Source: Alphaproteobacteria bacterium (lineage in GTDB: Bacteria; Myxococcota_A; UBA796; GCA-2862545). From it: DNA of 64,000 bases. The translations under genes and the position numbers were made by a program. Under the pieces are notes generated by a model, which searched no databases, had not been told where the DNA came from, and saw nothing but the letters and a program-made list of their open reading frames with translations. The DNA is taken from positions 1 to 64,000 of the forward strand of contig JACKET010000018.1 of NCBI GenBank assembly GCA_020632875.1. Reading direction: 5' to 3'. Positions 17,534-25,191 of the stretch are shown piece by piece (position 1 is the first letter of the stretch; every line of letters begins with the position of its first letter).

Positions 17534-19606
17534 ATGTACACAGATCCTGCAGCCGTCCGGGGACGGGTCGAGGCGATGGACCGCGCCGCCGCGGAGATCC
17601 GCATCGCCAACCTCGTGCCCGAGCTCAACCGGCACTCGCACCTCTACCACACGCTCGATGCAGCCGAGATCGACGATCGTACCTACGATCTGATGTACCG
17701 CGAGCTCGAGCTGCTCGAGATGCGGTTCCCCGACCTGGTCCGCAGCGACTCGCCCACCCTGAAGGTCGGCGGCGGCGCCGTGTCCGAGCTCGCCGAGTTC
17801 GTGCACCGCATCCCGATGCTCTCGCTCGCCAACGCCTTCTCGTCCGAAGAGATCGCGGACTTCGACGGGCGGTGCCGCAAGAACCTCGGCGACGACGCGC
17901 CCGAGGCCATCACGTACGTCGTCGAGCCCAAGCTCGACGGTCTCGCCGCCGAGCTCGTCTACGAGCGCGGCACGCTGGTCGGCGCGGGGACCCGCGGTGA
18001 CGGGAAGGTCGGCGAAGACATCCTCCACACCGTGAAGACCATCCGCGCCATCCCGTCGAAGCTGCTCGGCGATCGGGTGCCCGACCGGATCGCCGTGCGC
18101 GGCGAGATCTTCTTCGACCTCGCCGGCTTCGAGGCCATGAACGCCCGCCGGGTCGCCCGCGGCGAGAAGGCCTTCGAGAACCCCCGCAACGCCGCGGCCG
18201 GCGCGGTGCGGCAGCTCGATCCGGCCGTGGCCGCCGAGCGTCCGCTGACGTTCAAGTGCCACAGCTTCGGCGAGGTCGAGGGCTTCGAGATGCCCGACAC
18301 GCACTCCGCCCAGCTCCAGGTGCTGGCCGGCTGGGGCCTGCCGATCAACGAGCTGAACCAGAGCGCGACGGGCGCCGACGCCGTGAACGCCGCCATCGCG
18401 CACCTCGGCAGCCTCCGCCACGGCCTCCCCTACGAGATCGACGGCGCGGTCGTGAAGGTCGACTCGATCCCGCTGCAGGCCGCGCTGGGCTTCATCACCC
18501 GGTCGCCGCGCTGGGCCGTCGCCTACAAGTACCCGCCGCCCCAGGTGCACACCCTGCTCCAGGCGGTCGGCTTCCAGGTCGGCCGCACCGGGGCGATCAC
18601 GCCCGTCGCACACCTCCGGCCCGCGCGGGTCGGCGGCGTGACGGTCTCCCGCGCGACGCTGCACAACGAAGACCAGGTGCGCCAGCTCGACCTGCGCGTC
18701 GGCGACACCGTGGTGATCGAGCGAGCCGGCGACGTCATCCCGCGCGTGGTCCGGGCGGTCGACGACGCGGCCCACGCGAGCCGTCCGCCCGTCACCTTCC
18801 CCACCGTGTGTCCCGAGTGCGGCTCGCCCGTCGACCGCGAGGGCGACCAGGCCGTGCTCCGCTGCACGAACGCGCTCGCCTGCCCGGCCCAGCTGCGCGC
18901 GGGCCTCCGGCACTTCGCGTCGCGTGGCGCCATGGACATCGAGGGCCTCGGCAGCAAGCTCGTCGATCAGCTCGTCGACGCCGGGCTCGTGCGGCGGCTC
19001 AGCGACCTCTACCGCCTCACGTACGAGCAGCTGGTGTCGCTCGACCGGATGGGCTCGAAGTCCGCCGAGAACCTGCTCGAAGCCCTCGAGAAGAGCAAGG
19101 GCCGCCCGCTCGAGCGCGTGCTCACGGCGCTCGGCATCCGCGACGTGGGCGAAGCCACGGCCCGCGACCTGTCGCAGCACTTCCACACGATCGACGCGCT
19201 CTCGGCCGCGTCGCGCGACGACTTCGCCGGGGTATCGGGCATCGGGCCCGTCGTGGCCGAGCGCGTGGCGGCCTTCTTCGCGGATCCCCGGCACCGCGGC
19301 GAGATCGACGCGCTGCGCGAGCTCGGCGTCCGCTTCCCCGAGGTCGAGGAGGGCGAACGGATCACGGGCGGCGTGGATCTCGGCGGCCAGGTGTTCGTGC
19401 TGACCGGTACCCTGCCGACGATGGATCGGAACGAGGCGAAGAAGCGGATCCTCGCGGCCGGCGGCAAGGTCACGGGATCGGTCAGCAAGAAGACCGACTA
19501 CCTCGTGGCGGGCGAGGCCGCGGGCTCGAAGCTGACGAAGGCGGAGGAGCTGGGCGTGACGGTGATCGACGAAGCGGGGCTCGTGGCGCTGCTGGCAGGG
19601 GTGTAG
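17534..19606 (+). CDS. ligA: NAD-dependent DNA ligase LigA
   Basis: LigA seals nicks in duplex DNA using NAD+ and is essential in most bacteria. The 690 residues show the full domain order: domain Ia (SHLYHTLDAAEIDDRTYDLM, binding NAD+), the adenylation domain with the AMP-accepting Lys in VEPKLDGLAAEL, the OB fold, the four-Cys zinc site (CPECGSPVD...LRCTNALACP), helix-hairpin-helix repeats (GIRDVGEATARDL, FAGVSGIGPVVAERV), and a carboxy-terminal BRCT domain (GQVFVLTGTLPTMDRNEAKK). ATG at 17534 places domain Ia at the usual distance from the start. It is divergent from the TPR gene; the Rho paralogue follows after 129 bp. Confidence 0.97.
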   Translation: MYTDPAAVRGRVEAMDRAAAEIRIANLVPELNRHSHLYHTLDAAEIDDRTYDLMYRELELLEMRFPDLVRSDSPTLKVGGGAVSELAEFVHRIPMLSLANAFSSEEIADFDGRCRKNLGDDAPEAITYVVEPKLDGLAAELVYERGTLVGAGTRGDGKVGEDILHTVKTIRAIPSKLLGDRVPDRIAVRGEIFFDLAGFEAMNARRVARGEKAFENPRNAAAGAVRQLDPAVAAERPLTFKCHSFGEVEGFEMPDTHSAQLQVLAGWGLPINELNQSATGADAVNAAIAHLGSLRHGLPYEIDGAVVKVDSIPLQAALGFITRSPRWAVAYKYPPPQVHTLLQAVGFQVGRTGAITPVAHLRPARVGGVTVSRATLHNEDQVRQLDLRVGDTVVIERAGDVIPRVVRAVDDAAHASRPPVTFPTVCPECGSPVDREGDQAVLRCTNALACPAQLRAGLRHFASRGAMDIEGLGSKLVDQLVDAGLVRRLSDLYRLTYEQLVSLDRMGSKSAENLLEALEKSKGRPLERVLTALGIRDVGEATARDLSQHFHTIDALSAASRDDFAGVSGIGPVVAERVAAFFADPRHRGEIDALRELGVRFPEVEEGERITGGVDLGGQVFVLTGTLPTMDRNEAKKRILAAGGKVTGSVSKKTDYLVAGEAAGSKLTKAEELGVTVIDEAGLVALLAGV

Positions 19607-19735
19607 GAGTCGCGAAAACCGCCCGTGTAGACGTGCTCCGGTCGTTGACAACGTTTTCAGTGGAAAGCATACTGCGGGGACTCCCCGGATCGGCGTCCGC
19701 CCGGTCCTCCCCGCCCCTCCCCGCGAAAGGTCCCG

Positions 19736-20917
19736 ATGCCCGTCGACTTCCCCAAACTCCACGAGATCCCGCGCGCGGAGCTCTTGAAGACGGCGAACGA
19801 CCTGGGGGTGGAAGACACCGCCGACATGCGGCGGCAAGACCTCGTCTTCGCGGTCGGGCGCAAGCAGGGCGAGGCCGAGGGCAACGCCTACGGCCGCGGG
19901 GTGCTCGAGGTGCACGGCGAGGGCTTCGGGTTCCTCCGCTCGCCCGCCGACAACTTCCTGCCCGGCGCCGACGACATCTACGTCAGCCAGAGCCAGATCC
20001 GGCGGTTCAAGCTCCAGACCGGCGATACGGTCATCGGCCTCGTGCGTCCGCCGAAAGAGGGCGAGCGCTACCTCGCGCTGCTCCGCGTCGAGTCCGTGAA
20101 CGGCGAGCCCCCCGGGATGGAGCCGCCGAGCTTCGACACGCTCACCGCGATCTACCCCGACGATCGCTTCGACCTGTCCGGCGATCCCGTGCTCGAGGCC
20201 GTCGATCGCACCGCGCCCATCGGCCTCGGCCAGCGCGGCATCCTCGTGGCGCCGTCCCGCACGGGCCGCGTCGACCTGCTCCGGCGTCTCGCCGACGCGA
20301 TGAGCACCGACGAGGATCTCCACGTCACGGTCCTCCTCCTCGGCGAGCGTCCCGAAGAGATCGGCGAGTGGCGCAGCGAGAGCAAGGCCGAGGTCATCGC
20401 CACGCCGTTCGACGAGCCGCCGTCCCGCCACGTGCAGGTCGCCGACATCGTGTTCGAGCGTGCCCGCCGCATGGTCGAGCGGGGTGACGACGCCGTGCTG
20501 CTGGTCGACTCGCTCACGCGCCTGTTGCGGTTCTGCCTCGCCGAGTACCCGTCCAGCGGCCGCGAGATCGACGGGGTCGACGCCACGGCGCTCCATCGGA
20601 TCCGGCGGTACCTCGGCGCCGCACGCGCGCTCGAAGAGGGCGGCTCGCTCACCGTGATCGGCGTCGTGTCCGGCGACCAGGATCACCACATCGCGAAGGC
20701 CCTGCTCGACGATCTCCGCGAGGTCGTGAACTGGGAGCTCGTGCTGTCGCGCGATCTCGCCGCCCGTGGCCTGCGCCCGCCCGTCGTCGTGGCGAAGTCG
20801 GGCACGGCCCGCGAGGATCGCCTGCTCTCCGACGACGAGCAGAAGGCCCGCGCGAAGCTGCGTGCGACGTACACGGGCGACCCCTTCGAAGACGCGCAGC
20901 GCGTGATCAAGGGCTGA
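19736..20917 (+). CDS. Rho transcription-termination-factor paralogue with degenerate ATPase site
   Basis: Rho is a hexameric RNA-dependent ATPase. This 393-residue protein keeps the amino-terminal Rho_N fold and an almost canonical RNA-binding cold-shock domain (GEGFGFLRSPADNFLPGADD, IYVSQSQIRRFKLQTGDTV, RPPKEGERYLALL). The ATPase domain is altered: Walker A is GILVAPSRTGRV where Rho has AP(K/R)(A/T)GKT, so the essential Lys and Thr are Arg and Val. The secondary-channel region also differs: canonical DTGSRMDE and FKGTGN become SGDQDHHI and LREVVN. Walker B (AVLLVDSLTRLL) and SGTAREDRLL are recognisable. It should bind RNA but probably not hydrolyse ATP. A second, canonical rho elsewhere is expected. 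ATG at 19736 has GAAAGG upstream. Confidence 0.88.
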   Translation: MPVDFPKLHEIPRAELLKTANDLGVEDTADMRRQDLVFAVGRKQGEAEGNAYGRGVLEVHGEGFGFLRSPADNFLPGADDIYVSQSQIRRFKLQTGDTVIGLVRPPKEGERYLALLRVESVNGEPPGMEPPSFDTLTAIYPDDRFDLSGDPVLEAVDRTAPIGLGQRGILVAPSRTGRVDLLRRLADAMSTDEDLHVTVLLLGERPEEIGEWRSESKAEVIATPFDEPPSRHVQVADIVFERARRMVERGDDAVLLVDSLTRLLRFCLAEYPSSGREIDGVDATALHRIRRYLGAARALEEGGSLTVIGVVSGDQDHHIAKALLDDLREVVNWELVLSRDLAARGLRPPVVVAKSGTAREDRLLSDDEQKARAKLRATYTGDPFEDAQRVIKG

Positions 20918-21354
20918 TCATCGGCGGCCCGTGGCTGTGGCTCTTCGCCTGCGGCGCGGCCCCTCCCCCACCGCCGGCGTGCGGCTCGGCGGGTCCCCCG
21001 ACGTCCATCGCCGTCGAGACCTCGGTGATCCCGATCCGGGCTCCCGAAGCCATTCGCACGCGCTTCGAGCTCGCGGGCTCTCCCGAGGGATGCACCGGTC
21101 CGCACTGCCGGGCCGTGTCGGACGAGGTGCTCGTGACCGCGACAGCGGCGGCGATGCCCGCGCTCGGCCTCGGGACCACGAGCCGCCACACGAGTCCCCA
21201 TGCGCCCACCACGCGCCTCGTCGTGCGCTGGGCCGACGCCACCTGCGAGATCCACGACGGCCGAACGGAGGGCGTGACCGACCCCGCGCGGCTCGACGCG
21301 GCGGTCGGTCGGCTCCGGGAGATCTGGGTCGAGGCCGCGCCCGTCACGCCGTGA
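20914..21354 (+). CDS. Small lipoprotein overlapping the Rho paralogue stop (unusual start)
   Basis: Function unknown, about 146 residues. Immediately at the rho-like stop an in-frame reading begins (L)IIGGPWLWLFACGAAPPP, a convincing short lipoprotein signal with lipobox LFAC, followed by a Pro-rich linker and a soluble domain (CTGPHCRAVSDEVLVTATAA... VVRWADATCEIHDG). No ATG, GTG or TTG precedes this signal; the only candidate is CTG at 20914, which overlaps the upstream TGA as CTGA, in the manner of the ATGA/GTGA couplings elsewhere here. GTG at 21025 would give a 109-residue product without the signal. The last 11 bp overlap the end of the convergent leuS. Confidence 0.5.
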   Translation: MIIGGPWLWLFACGAAPPPPPACGSAGPPTSIAVETSVIPIRAPEAIRTRFELAGSPEGCTGPHCRAVSDEVLVTATAAAMPALGLGTTSRHTSPHAPTTRLVVRWADATCEIHDGRTEGVTDPARLDAAVGRLREIWVEAAPVTP

Positions 21355-23467
21355 CGAGGTTCACGAGGCGGCCCTCGACCACCACGACGCGGGCCACGGC
21401 CCGACCCTCCAGGCGACGCGACGCGGCGGCCTCCGCGAGCTCGCGGATCCGCTCGCGACCCGTCCCGGCGGGCACGGCGATGGATCCGGTCGTGCGGCCG
21501 TCCACCTGGACGACGATCTCCGCCGTCGCCGCCTTGGCGGACACGACCGCCGGCCATCCCTCGATGGCGCCCCACCACGCCGGCCAGCGCGCCTCCACCC
21601 ACCCCGGCACGAACGGGTACATCGCCTTCAGCGCATCGCGCAGCGAGGCACCGGCCCCGGGAGCCCGGCGCTCGAGCAGCGGCCGCAGCGCACGGGCCAG
21701 CTCGTGGATCCGCGCGACCGCCACGTGCAGCGCTCCCGTGCGGATCGCGTCGTCGATCGCAGCGATGCAGGCGCCGATCCCGGCGTCCGGGCCCGCCATG
21801 TCCGCGCCGGCCTCCAGGTAGCGGTCGACCGCCCCCGCGAAGCGCTCCAGGAAGCGCGCCTTCGCTTCGACCCGCGCGTCCGACCAGGCGACGTCGCGCT
21901 CGACCGGGCTGTCGGCCAGCACTGCCAGGCGCAGCGCGTCCGCGCCGTAGGTCTCCAGGATGCCGACGGGGTCGCGCCCGTTGCCGCTCGACTTGCTCAT
22001 CTTGCGGCCGTCGTCGCCCAGCACCATGCCGTTGCAGACGAACCCGGCGACCGGCTCCACCACGGGCGACACCCCGCGATCGAACAGGAAGCGCGTCACG
22101 AAGCGCGTGTACAGCATGTGCTGGGCCGCGTGGTCGAGCCCGCCGACGTAGACGTCCACTGGCATCCAGCGCGCGGCGACGGCCTTGTCGAAGGGCGCGT
22201 GCGTCGCGTGCGGATCGCAGAACCGCAGCTGGTACCAGGAACTGTCGACGAACGTGTCGAGCGTGTCGGTCTCGCGGGATGCAGCGCCCCCACAGCGCGG
22301 ACAGGGCCGCTCCACCGGGCTCTCGCGCAGGACGGGCAGCTCCGCGTCCGGCACGGGCACGGCACCGCAGGCTTCGCACCGCACCATCGGGATCGGGCAG
22401 CCCCACGACCGCTGGCGGCCGACCGACCAGTCCCGCAGGTTCCAGGAGATCCGGCGTCCGCCCGTGCCGCGGGCCTCCAGCGCGTCGACCACCGCCCCGG
22501 CATCGCGCAGCTCGCCCGACCCGACGGGCAGCCCGACGGCGTCGGCGAATGCCGCGTCGCGCTCGTCGTGCGCCGGCACGCACATCACCGCGCCCGTGCC
22601 GTAGTCCCCGATGACGTAGTCCCCCACCCACACCGGGATCGGTGCCCCGGAGATGGGGTGCGGCACGTCGACGCCCAGCGGCACGCCGGACGGCGCGCGC
22701 TCGGCCATGCGCTGGACCGCGCTCCGCGACAGCGCGTGGGTCACGTACGCCTGCACGTCGGGATCGCCGCTCGCCCGGGCCAGAGGGTGCTCGGGCGCCA
22801 CCACCACCGCCACGACCCCACCGAGGGTGTCGATGCGCGTCGAGAACACCTCCACGCCGCCGAACGCCGCCCACGCGCCCTCCGAGCGCCGGATCCAGTT
22901 GCGCTGCACCGCCACGGCGCGCGGATCCCAGCCGGTCAGCGCGTCCAGCCCGTCCCACAGGGCCTGTGCGTACGCCGTGATGCGGAACATCCACTGGCGT
23001 CGCTGGCGGCGCTCCACGTCCGCATCGCACCGCCAGCAGGTCCCGCCGACGACCTGCTCGTCGGCCAGCACGGTCGCGCAGGCCGGGCACCAGTGCACCC
23101 AGCCGTCCGCCTCGTACGCCAGCCCGTGCTGGAACAGCTGCAGGAACAGCCACTGCGTCCAGCGGTAGTACGCGGGGTCGGCTGTGGAGATCTCGCGGTC
23201 CGCGTCGAACGAGAAGCCCAGCCGCGCGAAGATCGCCCGCATCTGCGCGATGTTCTCGGCGGTCCACTCCGCGGGGTCGACGCCGCGCGCGACCGCCGCG
23301 TTCTCGGCCGGCAGCCCGAACGCGTCCCAGCCCATGGGGTGCAACACGTCCTCGCCGTGGAGCCGGGCGTGCCGCGCGCGGACGTCGGACAGGGTGTAGA
23401 CCCGGACGTGCCCCATGTGGGGCCTTCCAGAGGGGTACGGGAACATCCCCAGGGTGTAGAACGGCAT
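21344..23467 (-). CDS. leuS: Leucyl-tRNA synthetase, short form
   Basis: LeuRS charges tRNA-Leu and proofreads. Class I motifs are clear: HIGH-like YPSGRPHMGHVRVYTLSDV near the start and KMSKS in DDGRKMSKSSGN. Zinc-finger cysteines (WCPACATV...CWRCDADV) and the editing domain (GDYVIGDYGTGAVMCVPAH) are present, as are LRDWSVGRQRSWGCP (Ser replaces the usual Tyr in RYWG) and DTFVDSSWYQLRF. At 707 residues it is about 150 shorter than typical bacterial LeuRS: the ~30-40 residue amino-terminal segment before MFPYPSG and parts of the editing domain are missing. ATG at 23467 has GGAG eight nt upstream. A leader-peptide attenuator precedes it, so it is likely induced when Leu-tRNA is low. Confidence 0.93.
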   Translation of the reverse strand: MPFYTLGMFPYPSGRPHMGHVRVYTLSDVRARHARLHGEDVLHPMGWDAFGLPAENAAVARGVDPAEWTAENIAQMRAIFARLGFSFDADREISTADPAYYRWTQWLFLQLFQHGLAYEADGWVHWCPACATVLADEQVVGGTCWRCDADVERRQRRQWMFRITAYAQALWDGLDALTGWDPRAVAVQRNWIRRSEGAWAAFGGVEVFSTRIDTLGGVVAVVVAPEHPLARASGDPDVQAYVTHALSRSAVQRMAERAPSGVPLGVDVPHPISGAPIPVWVGDYVIGDYGTGAVMCVPAHDERDAAFADAVGLPVGSGELRDAGAVVDALEARGTGGRRISWNLRDWSVGRQRSWGCPIPMVRCEACGAVPVPDAELPVLRESPVERPCPRCGGAASRETDTLDTFVDSSWYQLRFCDPHATHAPFDKAVAARWMPVDVYVGGLDHAAQHMLYTRFVTRFLFDRGVSPVVEPVAGFVCNGMVLGDDGRKMSKSSGNGRDPVGILETYGADALRLAVLADSPVERDVAWSDARVEAKARFLERFAGAVDRYLEAGADMAGPDAGIGACIAAIDDAIRTGALHVAVARIHELARALRPLLERRAPGAGASLRDALKAMYPFVPGWVEARWPAWWGAIEGWPAVVSAKAATAEIVVQVDGRTTGSIAVPAGTGRERIRELAEAAASRRLEGRAVARVVVVEGRLVNLVTA

Positions 23468-23488
23468 CTCTCCGACTCCAGAAAACAC

Positions 23489-23522
23489 GAAGCCCCGGGG
23501 TCCGTGAGGAGCCCGGGGCTTC
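23489..23522 (-). terminator. Intrinsic terminator/attenuator upstream of leuS
   Basis: A perfect 11 bp stem (GAAGCCCCGGG with CCCGGGGCTTC, 12 nt loop) is followed on the minus strand by GTGTTTTC. It ends 22 nt before the leuS ATG. The 5' stem half and loop can instead pair with the leader-peptide coding region (GGTCC and GTG, GGAGCC with GGCTCC, CAC, GGACC), giving a competing antiterminator. Confidence 0.8.
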
Positions 23523-23544
23523 GAAGCGTGGCTGCAGGTTCGAC

Positions 23545-23613
23545 CTACACGACGACGGCTCCGGGCCCACGGGGACCGGCGAGAAGTCGCGTCGAAAGCG
23601 TCAGGACGAACAT
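23545..23613 (-). CDS. leuS leader peptide (Leu/Val-rich, 22 codons)
   Basis: The short frame reads MFVLTLSTRLLAGPRG then PGAVVV. It has four Leu codons in ten residues, two of them CTT, which looks unusual in such a GC-rich genome, and a terminal Val run. It lies between a TACGAT -10-like hexamer and an intrinsic terminator ahead of leuS. This is the classic layout of an amino-acid attenuator: a ribosome paused at the Leu codons would leave the following GGTCCCCGTGGG... segment free to block the terminator. Its start is only about 7 nt beyond the -10, so the transcript may be leaderless. Confidence 0.75.
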   Translation of the reverse strand: MFVLTLSTRLLAGPRGPGAVVV

Positions 23614-23619
23614 GCGGGG

Positions 23620-23648
23620 ATCGTAGCACCACCCCGCGGATCGCGCCA
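23620..23648 (-). promoter_or_regulatory. Candidate promoter for the leuS leader
   Basis: On the minus strand TACGAT (-10 like) is 17 nt after TGGCGC (weak -35). Initiation 6-7 nt downstream would fall at the ATG of the leader peptide. Confidence 0.4.
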
Positions 23649-23690
23649 GGAGCGCCCCTTCCGGCATCCGCTGTATTCGGGGCCGGAGGG

Positions 23691-23719
23691 TTGACAGGCA
23701 CCCTCCGGCGAAGCATCTA
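23691..23719 (+). promoter_or_regulatory. Candidate promoter for rpmE2-prfA-prmC
   Basis: A perfect TTGACA is followed after 17 bp by CATCTA, a poor -10. It is the only promoter-like site in the gap upstream of the L31 gene. Confidence 0.35.
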
Positions 23720-23805
23720 GAGCCGTCTGTCCATCGGCTCCGATGCGGCCGAAAACCCCTCGCGCGGCCCCTGCGCCCCGCCACCGGTAGAGCGAGAGCT
23801 ACGAT

Positions 23806-24069
23806 ATGAAGCCCGATATCCACCCCGAATACCGCTTCGTCGTCTTCCGCGACATCTCCTGCAACTTCGAGTTCCTGACCCGGTCCACCATCTCGACCGA
23901 TCAGACCACCGAGTTCAACGGTCAGGAGTACCCGCTCGTCGTCATCGACATCTCGAGCGAGAGCCACCCGTTCTACACGGGCCAGCAGAAGATCATCGAC
24001 ACCGAGGGCCGCGTCGACCGCTTCTACAAGAAGTACGGCCTGTCCAAGGACGAGTCGGTCACCGGCTGA
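23806..24069 (+). CDS. rpmE2: 50S ribosomal protein bL31, type B
   Basis: An 87-residue L31 of the zinc-free type B class: MKPDIHPEYRFVVFRDISCN, FEFLTRSTI, and the end motif ESHPFYTGQQKIIDTEGRVD followed by FYKKYG. The paired CxxC cysteines of type A L31 are absent, as expected for the form used under zinc limitation, although here it may be the only copy. It is the first gene of an apparent rpmE2-prfA-prmC transcript, with prfA beginning 39 bp later. A divergent leuS leader lies upstream. Confidence 0.95.
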   Translation: MKPDIHPEYRFVVFRDISCNFEFLTRSTISTDQTTEFNGQEYPLVVIDISSESHPFYTGQQKIIDTEGRVDRFYKKYGLSKDESVTG

Positions 24070-24108
24070 GCCTGACTCGGGGCGCTTGCGCCTCCGACCG
24101 AGGGATCC

Positions 24109-25191
24109 ATGTTCGACAAGCTGCCGTCGTTCGAGCGTCGTCTGGAGGCGCTGGACCGTCAGCTGATGGATCCGGCCGTCGCCAAGGACACCAAGCGCCT
24201 CCGCGATCTCTCGCGCGAGGCCGCTCAGGTGCGCGACATCGTCGACGCCTGGCACTCGCACCAGCACCTCGAAGCCGAGCTGGCCGGCGCGAAGGAGATG
24301 CTGGGCGAAGACGATGCCGAGATGCGCGAGATGGCCCGCGAGGAGATCGCGAAGCTCGAGCCCGCGCTCGAGGCGAGCACGCAGTCCATCCGGCTGCTGC
24401 TGCTGCCGAAGGATCCATACGAGGGTCGGCCCGTCCTGCTCGAGATCCGCGCCGGCACGGGCGGTGACGAAGCGGCGCTGTTCGCCGGCGATCTGTTCCG
24501 GATGTACGCCCGGTTCGCCGAGCAGAACAAGCTCCGCTTCGAGATCATGAGCAGCAACGAGATCACCGTGGGCGGCGCCGGCGCCGGCTTCAAGGAGATC
24601 ATCGTCAGCGTCACCGGCGACGACGCCTACACGCTCTTCCGCTTCGAGGCCGGCGTGCACCGGGTGCAGCGCGTGCCCGCCACCGAGTCCCAGGGACGGA
24701 TCCACACGTCCGCCGCCACCGTCGCCGTGCTGCCCGAGCCCGACGAGGTCGAGGTGGCCATCGACCCGAACGACCTGCGGATCGACACGATGCGCGCCGG
24801 CGGCCCCGGCGGCCAGTCCGTCAACACGACCGACAGCGCCGTGCGCATCCTGCACAAGCCGACCGGCCTCATCGTGCAGTGCCAGGACGAGAAGTCCCAG
24901 CACAAGAACAAAGAGAAGGCCATGCGGGTGCTCAAGGCCCGCCTGCTCGAGATCAAAGAGGCCGAGGCGGCCGCCGAAGAGAGCGCGGCCCGCAAGGCGA
25001 TGGTGGGGTCCGGCGACCGCTCCGAGCGCATCCGCACCTACAACTTCCCGCAGAACCGCGTGACCGACCACCGGATCAACCTCACGCTCTACCGCCTCGA
25101 CAGCATCATGGCGGGCGACATGCAAGAGCTGCTCGACGGTCTGACGGCGGCTCACCAGGCGAAGCTGCTCGAGGCCGAAGGCCTGTCGTGA
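24109..25191 (+). CDS. prfA: Peptide chain release factor 1
   Basis: RF1 recognises UAA and UAG in the ribosomal A site and triggers release of the protein. The 360-residue length is standard. The codon-recognition Pro-Ala-Thr lies in RVQRVPATESQGRIHTS, and the catalytic Gly-Gly-Gln is in MRAGGPGGQSVNTTDSAVR. The start MFDKLPSFERRLEALDRQL is a normal RF1 beginning. Its stop overlaps the GTG start of prmC, whose product methylates the Gln of this GGQ; the pairing is functionally sensible and common in bacteria. Confidence 0.97.
   Translation: MFDKLPSFERRLEALDRQLMDPAVAKDTKRLRDLSREAAQVRDIVDAWHSHQHLEAELAGAKEMLGEDDAEMREMAREEIAKLEPALEASTQSIRLLLLPKDPYEGRPVLLEIRAGTGGDEAALFAGDLFRMYARFAEQNKLRFEIMSSNEITVGGAGAGFKEIIVSVTGDDAYTLFRFEAGVHRVQRVPATESQGRIHTSAATVAVLPEPDEVEVAIDPNDLRIDTMRAGGPGGQSVNTTDSAVRILHKPTGLIVQCQDEKSQHKNKEKAMRVLKARLLEIKEAEAAAEESAARKAMVGSGDRSERIRTYNFPQNRVTDHRINLTLYRLDSIMAGDMQELLDGLTAAHQAKLLEAEGLS

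Noticed and set aside
17003..20689. A 1,228-codon open frame opposite ligA and the Rho paralogue
   Set aside because: Composition (Arg, Ala, Asp, His, Glu without motifs) is typical of antisense shadows in GC-rich DNA; ligA and rho-like motifs on the plus strand are decisive.
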